DNA from: Streptomyces sp. BK340
GTDB taxonomy: Bacteria > Actinomycetota > Actinomycetes > Streptomycetales > Streptomycetaceae
NCBI RefSeq assembly: GCF_007827595.1
Contig: NZ_VISR01000021.1
Location: forward strand, 124,001 to 188,000
DNA length: 64,000 nucleotides
Reading direction: 5' to 3'
The notes under the pieces were generated by a model. It worked only from the letters and a program-made list of their open reading frames with translations, ran no database searches and was not told the origin of the DNA. Shown here piece after piece: positions 25,463-34,212 of this stretch. Position 1 is the first letter of the stretch. The number at the start of each line of letters is the position of its first letter. The translations under genes were made by a program, and so were the position numbers.

Positions 25463-26716
25463 TCAGGGCACCGGCACCGTGAACCGGCGCCCGTCCTCGG
25501 GTGTGGCGGTTTCGCAGGCGGCGCAGCGGGAGCGGCGGTGGGCTTCGACGTGTTCGGGGAAGTGGGCGAGCAGGGTGGCGACGACGCGGGCCGCGGCGTC
25601 GAGCAGCCCGCAGGCACCGCGGCCGGGCAGCTGACGCGACCAGCGGTGCAGCTTGCCGGCCGAGTCGTCGTCCGACCGGCCACGAGCGACGTCCGTGAGG
25701 GTGCGGGCCATCGCCCCCGTGCCGGCGACGCAGACCCCGCACTGCCGGGCGCTCTGCGCCGCGAGGTAGGCGGTTGCCTCGTTGGCGACGGCGACGGGGC
25801 AGTCCTCGGGGTGCAGGAAGTGCAGCGCCCCGCAGCCGAGGGCCCCGCCGGCCGCGCGCAGGCGGTCGTGGTCGAGGGGCAGGTCCGTCCAGCCGGGGCC
25901 GTGCAGGCCGCCGAAGAGGCCGCCCAGCAGGACCGCCTCGGCTCTGCCGTGCCGGCACAGGTCGGCGAGCACCTTCAGGTGCGTCCCGGCGGGCACCTCG
26001 GCCAGCGCGGACGCACCGCTGCCACCCGAGAGGGTCACCAGATGGGATCCGGCGACGGCGTCCGCGGCCTCGGGGCGCGAGTGGATCAGCGCGATGCGGG
26101 CCAGTGTCTCCACGTTGGCGACGAGGGTGGGCGCGCCACCGACACCGCTCTCGAAGGGGCGCGGGGGTTTCGCCGTGGGCAGCGCCGGACCACCGTCGAT
26201 GCGCCGTACGACCGCGGTCTCCTCCCCCGCGACGTAGGTGTGCTCCGTGCGGACGACATCGATGCGCGGCGTGGGGGGACACTCGGCGAGTGCCTGGCGC
26301 ACGGCCTGCTCGGCGGGGGCGTCGGAGAGGTACACGCAGCCGCGCTCGGCACCGGTCATGGCCGCGACCAGGCGGATGCCGTCCAGGACCAGGTGCGGCC
26401 GGTGCCGCAGCAGCCAGCGGTCCTTCACCGAGCCCGGCTCGCCCTCCTCGCCGTTGGCGACGACGACGGGCGGGCCCGGTGCGTCCCGGACTGCCTGGAT
26501 CTTGACCGCGGCGGGGAAGCCGGCCCCGCCACGGCCGCGCAGCCCGACGGCGGCGATCCGGTCGAGCAACCGGCCGGGCGAGGTGAGCGGCGCGTAGCCG
26601 CCCGCGGCCAGGTACCGGGCGCCGTCCTCGCCGCCGCCGGACAGCCAGGCGCCGGACAGCAGCGGGGCGAGGAGGCCGGGCCGGCCGTCGGGAAGGAGGG
26701 AGAAGACGCCGGTCAT
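25463..26716 (-). CDS. NuoF-like NADH:acceptor oxidoreductase flavin/Fe-S protein
   Basis: A 417-residue protein of the complex I 51-kDa (NuoF) type. The FMN/NADH region is visible as GLRGRGGAGFPAAVK and NGEEGEPGSVKDRWLL. The C-terminal iron-sulfur region has QCGVC followed by GRGACG, giving Cys ligands for a 4Fe-4S cluster, and a further CAAC near the end. It is not part of a nuo operon. Orphan NuoF-like proteins beside ferredoxins and acyl-CoA dehydrogenases are recurrent in actinobacteria, presumably as NAD(P)H-ferredoxin reductases. The start overlaps the stop of the small upstream gene (ATGA). Confidence 0.88.
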   Translation of the reverse strand: MTGVFSLLPDGRPGLLAPLLSGAWLSGGGEDGARYLAAGGYAPLTSPGRLLDRIAAVGLRGRGGAGFPAAVKIQAVRDAPGPPVVVANGEEGEPGSVKDRWLLRHRPHLVLDGIRLVAAMTGAERGCVYLSDAPAEQAVRQALAECPPTPRIDVVRTEHTYVAGEETAVVRRIDGGPALPTAKPPRPFESGVGGAPTLVANVETLARIALIHSRPEAADAVAGSHLVTLSGGSGASALAEVPAGTHLKVLADLCRHGRAEAVLLGGLFGGLHGPGWTDLPLDHDRLRAAGGALGCGALHFLHPEDCPVAVANEATAYLAAQSARQCGVCVAGTGAMARTLTDVARGRSDDDSAGKLHRWSRQLPGRGACGLLDAAARVVATLLAHFPEHVEAHRRSRCAACETATPEDGRRFTVPVP

Positions 26717-27141
26717 GCGGTGCTCCTGGGGTCGGGGTGGCCGGCGGGGCCGATGTCGTCGCGGGCCCTCAGCCGCACCAGCGCCCTTTCCAGGTCACGT
26801 CGCTGCGTGGCCGTACGTACGTATCCGGCCCCGGGCAGGCCGATCAGCATGCGGTGGTGGTCGAGGACGACCTCGCCGGCCACCAGTGCCGGCCCCGGGT
26901 CGGCGGGGGCGGCTCCTGCCGCGGCCTCGACGACCAGGTCGGTCACCTCTCGCAGATAGCGGAGCCAGCCGGCTTGCGTGCCGCGCAGCACCAGCCGCTC
27001 GACCCGGTGCCGCTCGGCGGCGACCTTGGCCGCCGACGGGCGGTCGTCCGCGGGGGCTCGCAGGGCGGCCACCGCGGCGGGCAGTTCCTGTTCGGGCTCC
27101 GGCGTGAGACCGAGCCAGACGAGACTTCGGCGAGCGCTCAT
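26713..27141 (-). CDS. Small partner protein of the NuoF-like subunit, function unknown
   Basis: A 142-residue protein, first gene of the leftward operon. ATG at 27141 has GGAGG 6 nt upstream. It overlaps the NuoF-like gene by 4 bp. The chain is helical and basic (VERLVLRGTQAGWLRYLREV, TQRRDLERALVRLR) and has no Cys motif, so it is not the 24-kDa NuoE partner. It may be an assembly or structural partner of the oxidoreductase. Confidence 0.7.
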   Translation of the reverse strand: MSARRSLVWLGLTPEPEQELPAAVAALRAPADDRPSAAKVAAERHRVERLVLRGTQAGWLRYLREVTDLVVEAAAGAAPADPGPALVAGEVVLDHHRMLIGLPGAGYVRTATQRRDLERALVRLRARDDIGPAGHPDPRSTA

Positions 27142-27344
27142 GCGTGCCTCCGGGGGCGCACCGTCTCCGGGTGGTCCGGAGCCGGGGTGGCGCGGCGACG
27201 GCGTGGACGGGGAGCTCCGGCACCGCGAGGAGAGGGGTGGGGAGCTGTGCGGGTGTCCGGCCGGGACCGGGCACGGCGTGGACGGTGACAGGGGGTGTCC
27301 GGACCGGTTCGAGGTGCCCGGTCGTCCGTCTACCACGACACTAA
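27142..27344. other. Non-coding leader of the leftward operon
   Basis: About 200 bp between the first leftward gene and the operators. Apart from the ribosome binding site just before 27141 I see no gene or strong hairpin in it. Confidence 0.4.
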
Positions 27345-27417
27345 CTAACTAATTAGTCAGCCCACAAGTCTTGACTTGATCTGGCCGTCGCCGCACTCTG
27401 ACTAACCAATTAGTCAG
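27345..27417. promoter_or_regulatory. Paired palindromic operators in the divergent control region
   Basis: Site 1 (27345-27360) is CTAACTAATTAGTCAG, a 16-bp palindrome with one mismatched pair and a perfect core ACTAATTAGT. Site 2 (27398-27417) has perfect 8-bp arms CTGACTAA and TTAGTCAG around CCAA. The right half, TTAGTCAG, is the same in both, and their centres are 55 bp apart. A TTGACT that could serve as a rightward -35 lies between them (27371-27376). The layout fits TetR-type control of both transcription directions. Confidence 0.75.
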
Positions 27418-27444
27418 CCGGATCCCGGCAGGTCCGGCCGCTTC

Positions 27445-27480
27445 ACGTGACGTCGTACGTGACGCCGTACGTGACGCCCT
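27445..27480. repeat. Three tandem 12-bp repeats before the Rieske gene
   Basis: ACGTGACGTCGT, ACGTGACGCCGT and ACGTGACGCCCT follow one another without gaps. They lie in the presumed 5' untranslated leader, 68 bp before the Rieske gene start. Confidence 0.85.
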
Positions 27481-27547
27481 GCCTGCCGCCCGTTCCGGGC
27501 ACAGCCTCACCGCCCATCGCCGCCGTCGCGGCGCGGAGGAGGACCCC

Positions 27548-28726
27548 ATGCACCCCTCGACCACCCGGGCAGCCGACGCCGTCTCCGCTGCCCCGCCGGA
27601 GCCGCCCCCCGAGCACCCCGGGGAAGCCCTGCCGGCCCGCTACTACACGGATCCGGCCCTGGCCGAGGCCGAGACCGAGCGCATCTTCGCCAGGTCCTGG
27701 CAGCTCGTCTGCCACGAGTCCGACCTCCCCGGACCGGGCGCGCGCCTCACCGCCACCGCCGCCGGCCGGGAGGTGCTGGTCGTCCGCACCGAGGACGGCG
27801 GTCTCGCCGCCCACCTCAACGTCTGCCGGCACCGCGGCACCCGCCTGGTCACCGCCCCGGAGCCATCCGGCAAGGCCATCCGCTGCCCGTACCACGGGTG
27901 GACCTACAAACTGGACGGGCGGCTCGTGGGTGCCCCCGAGGCGCGCCGGATCCCCTGCCTGGACAAGCCCCGGCTCGGACTGCACCCGGTCAATGTGGAG
28001 TCCTTCCTCGGGTTCGTCTTCGTCAACCTCGACATGGAGGCGACCCCGCTCGCGGAGAGCTGCGCCGGGCTCGCCGAGGCCGTCGGCCGCTACGCCGACC
28101 CCGGCCTGATCCCCGTCGGCAGGCACCGCATCCACGACCTGGCGGGCGGCGAGGAGCAGAACGCCAACTGGAAGGTGATCGTCGACAACTACCTCGAGGG
28201 CTACCACGTACCCGTGGCCCACCCCGCGCTCATGCGGCTGCTGGACTACCAGGCGTACACGGTGGACGTGCAGGAGAACTACGTCCTGTTCGAGTCCCCG
28301 CTGCGCGACAAGCCCTCCTCGAACTGGACCGAGCGGCTCTACCAGCGGCTCGCGACGCCGATGCCGGGGCTGACCGAGGCGGACCGGCGCGTGTGGCGGT
28401 ACGCCGTGATCTATCCGAACACGCTCATCGACTTCTACCCTGACCACGTGCTCGCGTGGACCGCCCTGCCCACCGCCCAGGACCGGGCGGCGATTCCCGG
28501 CGGCTTCTACACACGGCACGGGGAGAGCGTCCGCACCCGGCTGGCCCGGCGGCTGAACATCCACATCGGCTGGGTCACCAACGACGAGGACGCCGAGCTG
28601 GTGGAACGCGTGCAGGCCGGCCTGCGCACGCCCGGCTTCGAGCCGGGGCCGCTGTCGCAGCGCGAGGCCGCCGTCGGCTGGTTCGCCCGCCGGGTCCGGG
28701 ACGACCTGGAGGGGGACACCCCGTGA
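27548..28726 (+). CDS. Rieske non-heme iron oxygenase, quaternary-amine or aromatic type
   Basis: A 392-residue oxygenase alpha subunit. The Rieske 2Fe-2S motif is C93-x-H95 and C113-x2-H116 (CRHRG, CPYHGW). The mononuclear iron site lies in NWKVIVDNYLEGYHVPVAHP, with H220 and H225 as ligands; a carboxylate ligand should lie further on. This E-x2-YH-x4-H context resembles choline monooxygenase, glycine-betaine demethylase (GbcA) and carnitine oxygenase (CntA) more than classic naphthalene-type enzymes, which fits the neighbouring polyamine-type transporter and amine oxidase. No FNR-type reductase gene is adjacent. ATG at 27548 has GGAGGA upstream. It is the first gene of the rightward operon. 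Confidence 0.9.
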   Translation: MHPSTTRAADAVSAAPPEPPPEHPGEALPARYYTDPALAEAETERIFARSWQLVCHESDLPGPGARLTATAAGREVLVVRTEDGGLAAHLNVCRHRGTRLVTAPEPSGKAIRCPYHGWTYKLDGRLVGAPEARRIPCLDKPRLGLHPVNVESFLGFVFVNLDMEATPLAESCAGLAEAVGRYADPGLIPVGRHRIHDLAGGEEQNANWKVIVDNYLEGYHVPVAHPALMRLLDYQAYTVDVQENYVLFESPLRDKPSSNWTERLYQRLATPMPGLTEADRRVWRYAVIYPNTLIDFYPDHVLAWTALPTAQDRAAIPGGFYTRHGESVRTRLARRLNIHIGWVTNDEDAELVERVQAGLRTPGFEPGPLSQREAAVGWFARRVRDDLEGDTP

Positions 28727-28894
28727 CGTGCTCCCGCGCGCTGTACGCCGTACGCCTCCCGTCGGGGTTACCCCGCGTCCGCTGACGCACGCACCCTCCC
28801 CAGACCGGTCCTCCCTACGGAGTCAGGGCCTCCGTGAGCCGACCAGCCGGTCCCGCCCTGGAGTTGTGCCGTTCCTCGACGGAGAGGACGTTCC

Positions 28895-30019
28895 ATGTCC
28901 CCCGAGGTACCACCGCCGACCCGACGCGCCGTGCTGCGGGCGGGAGCCTGCGGCCTGCTGGGCGCCGCGGCCGGCGGCTGCGGGTTCATGCCCGCCAGAA
29001 CGCCCGACGCCCGACAGCTCGCCCCGGTCCGGGCGCGCGTCGACGGCGATCTCATCTACTTCAACTGGGCCGACTTCGTCGACCCGTCCTTGTTCAGGGG
29101 ATTCGAGAAGGAGTACGGCGTCAAGGTCATCCAGTCGAACTTCGACTCGATGGAAGGCATGGTCGCCAAGCTCAACGCCGGCAACCGCTACGACATCGTC
29201 TTCCCCACGGCCAAATGGGCCCAGCGCCTGGTCCGCGGCGGCCGGCTGCGCCGGATCGACCACTCCCAGCTCACCAACGCGCACGCCATATTCGGTGCTT
29301 ACGCGTACTTCGCGGACCCCTGGTACGACCCCGGCTCCGCACACACGGTCCCCTTCACCGCGTACAAGACCGGCATCGGCTGGCGCCGTGACAAGATCGG
29401 CGACCTGACCGGGTCCTGGAAGGACCTGTGGAGCGACAGGGCCAGGGGCAAGGTCTTCCTGCTGGACGACCGCGACGAGGTCCTCGGCATGGGCGCCCTC
29501 GAACTCGGCCTCGGCGTCAGCACCGGGGACCCCGGCGACCTCGACCGCATCACCTCCCTGCTGAGCACGCTTCGCCCGCGGCTGCGCGGCTTCTCCAGCG
29601 ACAGCTACAACAACCTCCTCAACGGCAACGCGGTCATGACCCAGGCCTGGAGCGGTGACATGGCCGCCATGCTCAACCAGGCAAAGGACCCCTCCGTGTT
29701 CGGCTTCGAGGCTCCGCGGGAGGGCACGCCGATCAACTCCGACTGCTACGCCATCCCCTGGAACGCCCCGCATCCCGGCACCGCGATGCTGTTCATCGAC
29801 TACATGCTCCGGCCGGAGAACGTGAAGAAGAACATCGAGTACATCGGCTACCCGATGCCGGTGGCCGGCTCCGAGAGGACCTACGCCGAGCTGGTCAAAC
29901 CGTTCCCCCAGTGCCTCGTCACCGAGGACGACCTGAAGGCGGACCTGTTCTTCCGCAACGGCGGCCGCGCGGCGGAGGACGCCCGCGACACCGCCTGGAC
30001 CCATGTGAAGGCGGGCTGA
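28895..30019 (+). CDS. Polyamine-type ABC transporter substrate-binding lipoprotein (PotD/PotF-like)
   Basis: A 374-residue binding protein. The N-terminus has a twin-arginine pair (residues 10-11, TRRAVLRAG) and a lipobox AAGGC with Cys29, so it is likely a Tat-exported lipoprotein. The mature part starts with DLIYFNWADFVDPSLF, the typical PotD/PotF opening in which aromatic and acidic residues cage the amine. GYPMPV near the C-terminus is also typical. It binds putrescine, spermidine or a related cationic amine. It follows the Rieske gene after 168 bp of non-coding sequence, so it may have its own promoter, and is 3 bp from the permease gene. Confidence 0.92.
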   Translation: MSPEVPPPTRRAVLRAGACGLLGAAAGGCGFMPARTPDARQLAPVRARVDGDLIYFNWADFVDPSLFRGFEKEYGVKVIQSNFDSMEGMVAKLNAGNRYDIVFPTAKWAQRLVRGGRLRRIDHSQLTNAHAIFGAYAYFADPWYDPGSAHTVPFTAYKTGIGWRRDKIGDLTGSWKDLWSDRARGKVFLLDDRDEVLGMGALELGLGVSTGDPGDLDRITSLLSTLRPRLRGFSSDSYNNLLNGNAVMTQAWSGDMAAMLNQAKDPSVFGFEAPREGTPINSDCYAIPWNAPHPGTAMLFIDYMLRPENVKKNIEYIGYPMPVAGSERTYAELVKPFPQCLVTEDDLKADLFFRNGGRAAEDARDTAWTHVKAG

Positions 30020-30022
30020 GCC

Positions 30023-30913
30023 ATGGCACTGCTCCGCCCCTCGCGCACCCGCCGCCGGGACACCACCGGAAACCGGATGTGGGTCTGGTTCATGCTGCCC
30101 GGCACCCTCTGGATGACCGGATTCCTGATCGCCTCGCTGGTCCTGGTCGCGGTCCTCGCGGTCGGTACCACCGACGATCTCGGCAACCCGCGCTTCGGCT
30201 TCGACCTGGCCGGCGTACGTGCCCTCGCCGACCCCGCCTACACCGAGGTCCTGGCCCGCTCGCTCGGCTACGCCCTGCTGACCTGCGCGATCTGCCTGCT
30301 GATCGCCTACCCGGTGGCGTACACCATCGCCCTGCACGGCGGACGGTACAAACACGCGCTGATCGCCGCGATCGTGGTGCCGTTCTTCGCCAACTACCTG
30401 GTGCGGATGTACGGCTGGTCGGTGGTGCTCTCCGACGACGGGCCCGTGCTGCGCGCCCTGCGCGCGGTGGGGCTCGCCGACGGCAGCACGAAGATCCTCA
30501 ACACCGGCGTCGGCGTGGTCGCGGGACTTGTCTACGGCTTCGTCGTCTTCATGATCATCCCGTTGTACGCGGCCCTGGAGCGGCTCGATGTCTCCCTCGT
30601 CGAGGCCGGCCGCGACCTGTACGCCGGCCCGGTCCGCACCTTCCTCTACGTCACCCTGCCCGCCACGAGGCAGGGCGCGGCGGCCGGACTCGTCCTGGTC
30701 TTCCTGCCCGCCATGGGCGACTTCGTCAGCGCACAGCTCATGGGAGGACCGGACCAGATCATGATCGGCAACCTCATCCAGGACAAGTTCTTCCAGGGCC
30801 AGAACTGGCCGCTGGGCTCCGCGCTCACCATGCTGCTGATGCTGGTCCTGCTGATCGGGATGTTCGGCTACCTGCGGCGCACCCGCAAGGACGAGGCGGA
30901 GGCCCGCCGATGA
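30023..30913 (+). CDS. Polyamine-type ABC transporter permease (PotB-like)
   Basis: A 296-residue permease with six membrane helices and the cytoplasmic EAA loop (VSLVEAGRDLYAGPVRTFLYVTLP). It pairs with the next gene to form the transport channel. Its stop overlaps the start of that gene (ATGA), so translation is coupled and subunits would be made in equal amounts. Confidence 0.92.
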   Translation: MALLRPSRTRRRDTTGNRMWVWFMLPGTLWMTGFLIASLVLVAVLAVGTTDDLGNPRFGFDLAGVRALADPAYTEVLARSLGYALLTCAICLLIAYPVAYTIALHGGRYKHALIAAIVVPFFANYLVRMYGWSVVLSDDGPVLRALRAVGLADGSTKILNTGVGVVAGLVYGFVVFMIIPLYAALERLDVSLVEAGRDLYAGPVRTFLYVTLPATRQGAAAGLVLVFLPAMGDFVSAQLMGGPDQIMIGNLIQDKFFQGQNWPLGSALTMLLMLVLLIGMFGYLRRTRKDEAEARR

Positions 30914-31791
30914 CGCTGCTCGAGGTGCCCTCCACCACCGCCCCGGCCCGCCCGGCCGGCCGTGCCCGCAAGCGGCGCGGCCGCGCCGACCGCAGGCCCC
31001 GCATCCTCATCGCCGTCACCGGGCTCTTCTTCGCGCTGCTCTACCTGCCCATCGCCGTCGTGGCCCTGTTCTCGTTCAACTCCAAGAAGTCCCTGACCGT
31101 GTTCGGCGGGTTCAGCCTGCGCTGGTACCGGGCCTTCGTCCACGACGACGTCCTCATCTCGTCGTTGGGCACCAGCCTGCGGATCTCCCTGGTGGCGATG
31201 GCCGGTTCGGTCGTCCTCGGTGTGGCGCTGGCACTCGGCCTGGTCCGCTGCCGCACCCGGCTCGGTTCGCTGGCCGGACTGATCATGCTGGTGCCGCTGA
31301 TCACGCCGGAGATCGTGACGGGCGTGGCGTCCATGCTGCTGTTCAAGGGCCTGGGCGTGGCCCTGTCCACCGGCACGGTGATGCTCGCCGAGATCACCTT
31401 CTCGATCTCCTACGTCACGGTCATCCTCCGGTCCCGGGTCGCCGCGCTGAACCCGGAGGTGGAGGAGGCCGCGATGGACCTCGGCGCCACCCGGTGGCAG
31501 GCGGTACGCCTGGTGACCCTGCCGGCCCTGCTCCCCGCCGTACTGGCCAGCGCCGTGCTGATCTTCGCGCTCGTCTTCGACGACTTCGTCCTCGCCTACT
31601 TCACCACCGGCGTCGACCCCCAGCCGCTGTCGGTGCGCATCTACTCGGCGATCCGCTTCGGGGTGCAGCCCACGATCAACGCGGTCGGCACGCTGATGCT
31701 GGCGGGATCCATCGCCCTGATCGCCCTGGCCCTGTTCATCCCGCGCCTCTTCGGCCGCCGCGGCGGCCTCGACATCCTCTCCGGAGAGTGA
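30910..31791 (+). CDS. Polyamine-type ABC transporter permease (PotC-like)
   Basis: A 293-residue permease with a basic cytoplasmic N-terminal tail and six helices; the EAA loop reads VEEAAMDLGATRWQAVRLVTLP. The start is fixed by the 4-bp overlap with the PotB-like gene. A longer open reading of the same frame from 29911 runs antisense-like through other genes and is not part of it. The ATPase gene starts 3 bp after its stop. Confidence 0.92.
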   Translation: MTLLEVPSTTAPARPAGRARKRRGRADRRPRILIAVTGLFFALLYLPIAVVALFSFNSKKSLTVFGGFSLRWYRAFVHDDVLISSLGTSLRISLVAMAGSVVLGVALALGLVRCRTRLGSLAGLIMLVPLITPEIVTGVASMLLFKGLGVALSTGTVMLAEITFSISYVTVILRSRVAALNPEVEEAAMDLGATRWQAVRLVTLPALLPAVLASAVLIFALVFDDFVLAYFTTGVDPQPLSVRIYSAIRFGVQPTINAVGTLMLAGSIALIALALFIPRLFGRRGGLDILSGE

Positions 31792-31794
31792 TCC

Positions 31795-32865
31795 ATGGAC
31801 GCGACCCCCGCCGTCCGGCTCGACGGCGTCTCCAAGCAGTACGCCGACTCCTACGCCGTCCACCGGCTCGACCTGGACATCGAGTCCGGCCACTTCTTCT
31901 CCCTGCTGGGCCCCTCCGGCTGCGGCAAGACCACCTCCCTGCGCATGATCGGCGGGTTCAGCGACCCCACCGAGGGCTCGGTGCTGCTCGCCGGTGAGGA
32001 CGTGACCGCGCTGCCGCCGAACCGGCGCAACGTCAACACGGTCTTCCAGAGTTACGCGCTGTTCGACCACCTCAGCGTCGCCGACAACGTGGCCTTCGGG
32101 CTGAAACGCAAGGGCGTCGCCAAGGCCGAGATGCGGCAGCGGGTCGGCGAGATGCTGGATCTGGTCCAGCTCGCCGGGCTGGCCGACCGCAGACCCCGTA
32201 CCCTCTCCGGCGGCCAGCGGCAGCGCGTCGCGCTCGCCCGCGCGCTCGTCAACCGTCCCGCCGTCCTGCTCCTCGACGAGCCGCTGGCCGCCCTCGATCT
32301 GAAGCTGCGCCGGCAGATGCAGGTCGAGCTGAAGCAGATCCAGCGCGAGGTCGGCATCACCTTCGTCTTCGTCACGCACGACCAGGACGAGGCGCTGACC
32401 ATGTCCGACCGGATCGCGGTCATGAACGAGGGCCGCATCGAGCAGTGCGGCACCCCCGAGGACGTCTACGAGCACCCCGCCACCCGCTTCGTCGCCTCCT
32501 TCATGGGCACCTCCAACCTGATGACCGGCACCTACCGGGGCGGTGAGGTCGCCCTGGAGCAGGGGCCCGCCCTGCCGGTCGGCGCCCGGAGCGGCATAGC
32601 GGACGGCACCGCCGTCAGCGTGTCCGTGCGCCCGGAGAAGATCTGGCTGTCGGACTTCGAACCGGGCATGTCGATGCTGACCGGCGTCATCCGCGAAACC
32701 GTGTACAGCGGCCCCACCACGACCTATCTGATCGAACTCGCCCCGGGCGTCACGCTGTCCGTGCTGGAGCAGAACACGGCCCGCGCGCGCATGGAGGACC
32801 GCTGGAGCGGCGGCGAGACGGTGGAGTTCGGCTGGCGGCCCGAACACTGCCTGGTCCTGGCCTGA
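31795..32865 (+). CDS. Polyamine-type ABC transporter ATP-binding protein (PotA-like)
   Basis: A 356-residue ATPase with Walker A GPSGCGKTT, Q-loop, signature LSGGQRQRVALARAL, Walker B VLLLDEPLAALD and H-loop VTHDQDEA. The C-terminal about 110 residues form a TOBE domain (VSVRPEKIWL) typical of PotA and MalK. It drives the PotBC-like permease. The position between transporter and catabolic enzymes, all in one direction with short gaps, links uptake to degradation. Confidence 0.93.
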   Translation: MDATPAVRLDGVSKQYADSYAVHRLDLDIESGHFFSLLGPSGCGKTTSLRMIGGFSDPTEGSVLLAGEDVTALPPNRRNVNTVFQSYALFDHLSVADNVAFGLKRKGVAKAEMRQRVGEMLDLVQLAGLADRRPRTLSGGQRQRVALARALVNRPAVLLLDEPLAALDLKLRRQMQVELKQIQREVGITFVFVTHDQDEALTMSDRIAVMNEGRIEQCGTPEDVYEHPATRFVASFMGTSNLMTGTYRGGEVALEQGPALPVGARSGIADGTAVSVSVRPEKIWLSDFEPGMSMLTGVIRETVYSGPTTTYLIELAPGVTLSVLEQNTARARMEDRWSGGETVEFGWRPEHCLVLA

Positions 32866-32898
32866 TCCCCGCCCGCCCCACTCACGAAAGCGAAGCTG

Positions 32899-34212
32899 AT
32901 GCATCACGACGTGATCGTGCTCGGCGCGGGTCTGGCCGGGCTCGCCGCCGCCCGGGACCTGGCGGCCGCCGGCACCGACGTGCTCGTCCTGGAGGCCCGG
33001 GACCGCGTCGGCGGCCGGGTCGAGCAGACCCGCACGCCCGACGGCCGTACCGTCCAGCTGGGCGGCGAAGTGGTCGGCCGCGCCCACACCGCCTATCTGC
33101 AACTCGCCGGGGAACTGGGCCTGGAGCTGGTCGCCAGCTACGTCGCCGAACCCGGCCGTATCACCCGTTCCACACCCGAGGGTCTCTCGGCCGGCGAACC
33201 GCCGCACTGGTTCGGGCCCGGCGACATGACCCGGCACGAGCAGCTCGGCAAGGAGTTCGCCGAACTCGCCGCCACGGTCGACCCCGCAGACCCCTGGTCC
33301 CACCCGGACGCGATCGCCCTGGACCGGCTGTCCGTGGCCGACTGGCTGCGCTCCCGCCACGCCGCACCCGCGGTGGTGCGGCTGTGGGACCTGGGCCAAC
33401 TGGCCCTGGCGGGAGGATCGTACGAGCGCATCTCGCTGCTGGCCGCGCTCCGCAAGAGCGCGGCGGTCCCCGGTACGGGCGACTACGACTACGACAACTG
33501 GGAGGGGCTGCGACTGGCGGCAGGGTCGGCCACCCTCGCCGAGGTCCTGGGCCGCGAGCTGGGGCCGCGCATACGCCTCGGCTCGCCCGTCGCCGCGCTG
33601 GACATACGCCCCGGCCACTGCACGGTACGCCTGGTCACCGGCGAAGTCCTCACCGCGGCGGCCGTGGTGAGTGCCCTGCCGGTGGGACCGCTGCGGTCGG
33701 TCGCGGTCACCGGGGTGAGTGACGCCCGCCTGGCCTCGCTGCACCGGCAACGACAGGCGACGGCCGCGAAGTTCGCCGCCGTGTACGACCGTCCCTTCTG
33801 GCGCGCCGACGGGCTCAACGGCCTGTCCGAGGCCGAGGGGGTTCTGGGCAGCACCTGGCCGCAGAACGAGGGCGTGCTGTCGGCGCTGGTCCCGCCCGAG
33901 CGCTACGGCGTCCTGCTCGGCACCCCGCCCCATCTGCGCACGCCCGAACTGCTCGCCGAGATGGCCGTGATGTTCGGCGAGGAGGCGCTGCGGCCGACCG
34001 CCTGCCATCTGCGGCTGTGGGGCACCGACCCGTGGACGCAGGGCTACGTCACCCAGTGGCCGCCGGGCGAGGTCATGGCGGTCGGCCCGCTGCACGGCAC
34101 CCACGAGCCGCCGTTCTACGTCTGCGGCTCCGACCAGTGGGTCGCCGGGTACATGGAGGGCGCCGTCCGCACCGGGCGCGCCGCCGCCGAGGAGGTGCTG
34201 CGCCGTGGCTGA
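32899..34212 (+). CDS. Flavin-dependent monoamine/polyamine oxidase
   Basis: A 437-residue FAD enzyme of the monoamine oxidase family. The dinucleotide-binding motif VIVLGAGLAGLAAARDL is at the N-terminus, with EARDRVGGRVE as the second family signature and a C-terminal FAD contact (YVCGSDQWVAGYMEGAVRTG). It would oxidise an amine to an imine that hydrolyses to an aldehyde, with release of H2O2 and ammonia or a smaller amine. Putrescine oxidase is the nearest well-known bacterial type. Its end overlaps the start of the aldehyde dehydrogenase gene by 8 bp, which suggests direct hand-over of the aldehyde. Confidence 0.92.
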   Translation: MHHDVIVLGAGLAGLAAARDLAAAGTDVLVLEARDRVGGRVEQTRTPDGRTVQLGGEVVGRAHTAYLQLAGELGLELVASYVAEPGRITRSTPEGLSAGEPPHWFGPGDMTRHEQLGKEFAELAATVDPADPWSHPDAIALDRLSVADWLRSRHAAPAVVRLWDLGQLALAGGSYERISLLAALRKSAAVPGTGDYDYDNWEGLRLAAGSATLAEVLGRELGPRIRLGSPVAALDIRPGHCTVRLVTGEVLTAAAVVSALPVGPLRSVAVTGVSDARLASLHRQRQATAAKFAAVYDRPFWRADGLNGLSEAEGVLGSTWPQNEGVLSALVPPERYGVLLGTPPHLRTPELLAEMAVMFGEEALRPTACHLRLWGTDPWTQGYVTQWPPGEVMAVGPLHGTHEPPFYVCGSDQWVAGYMEGAVRTGRAAAEEVLRRG

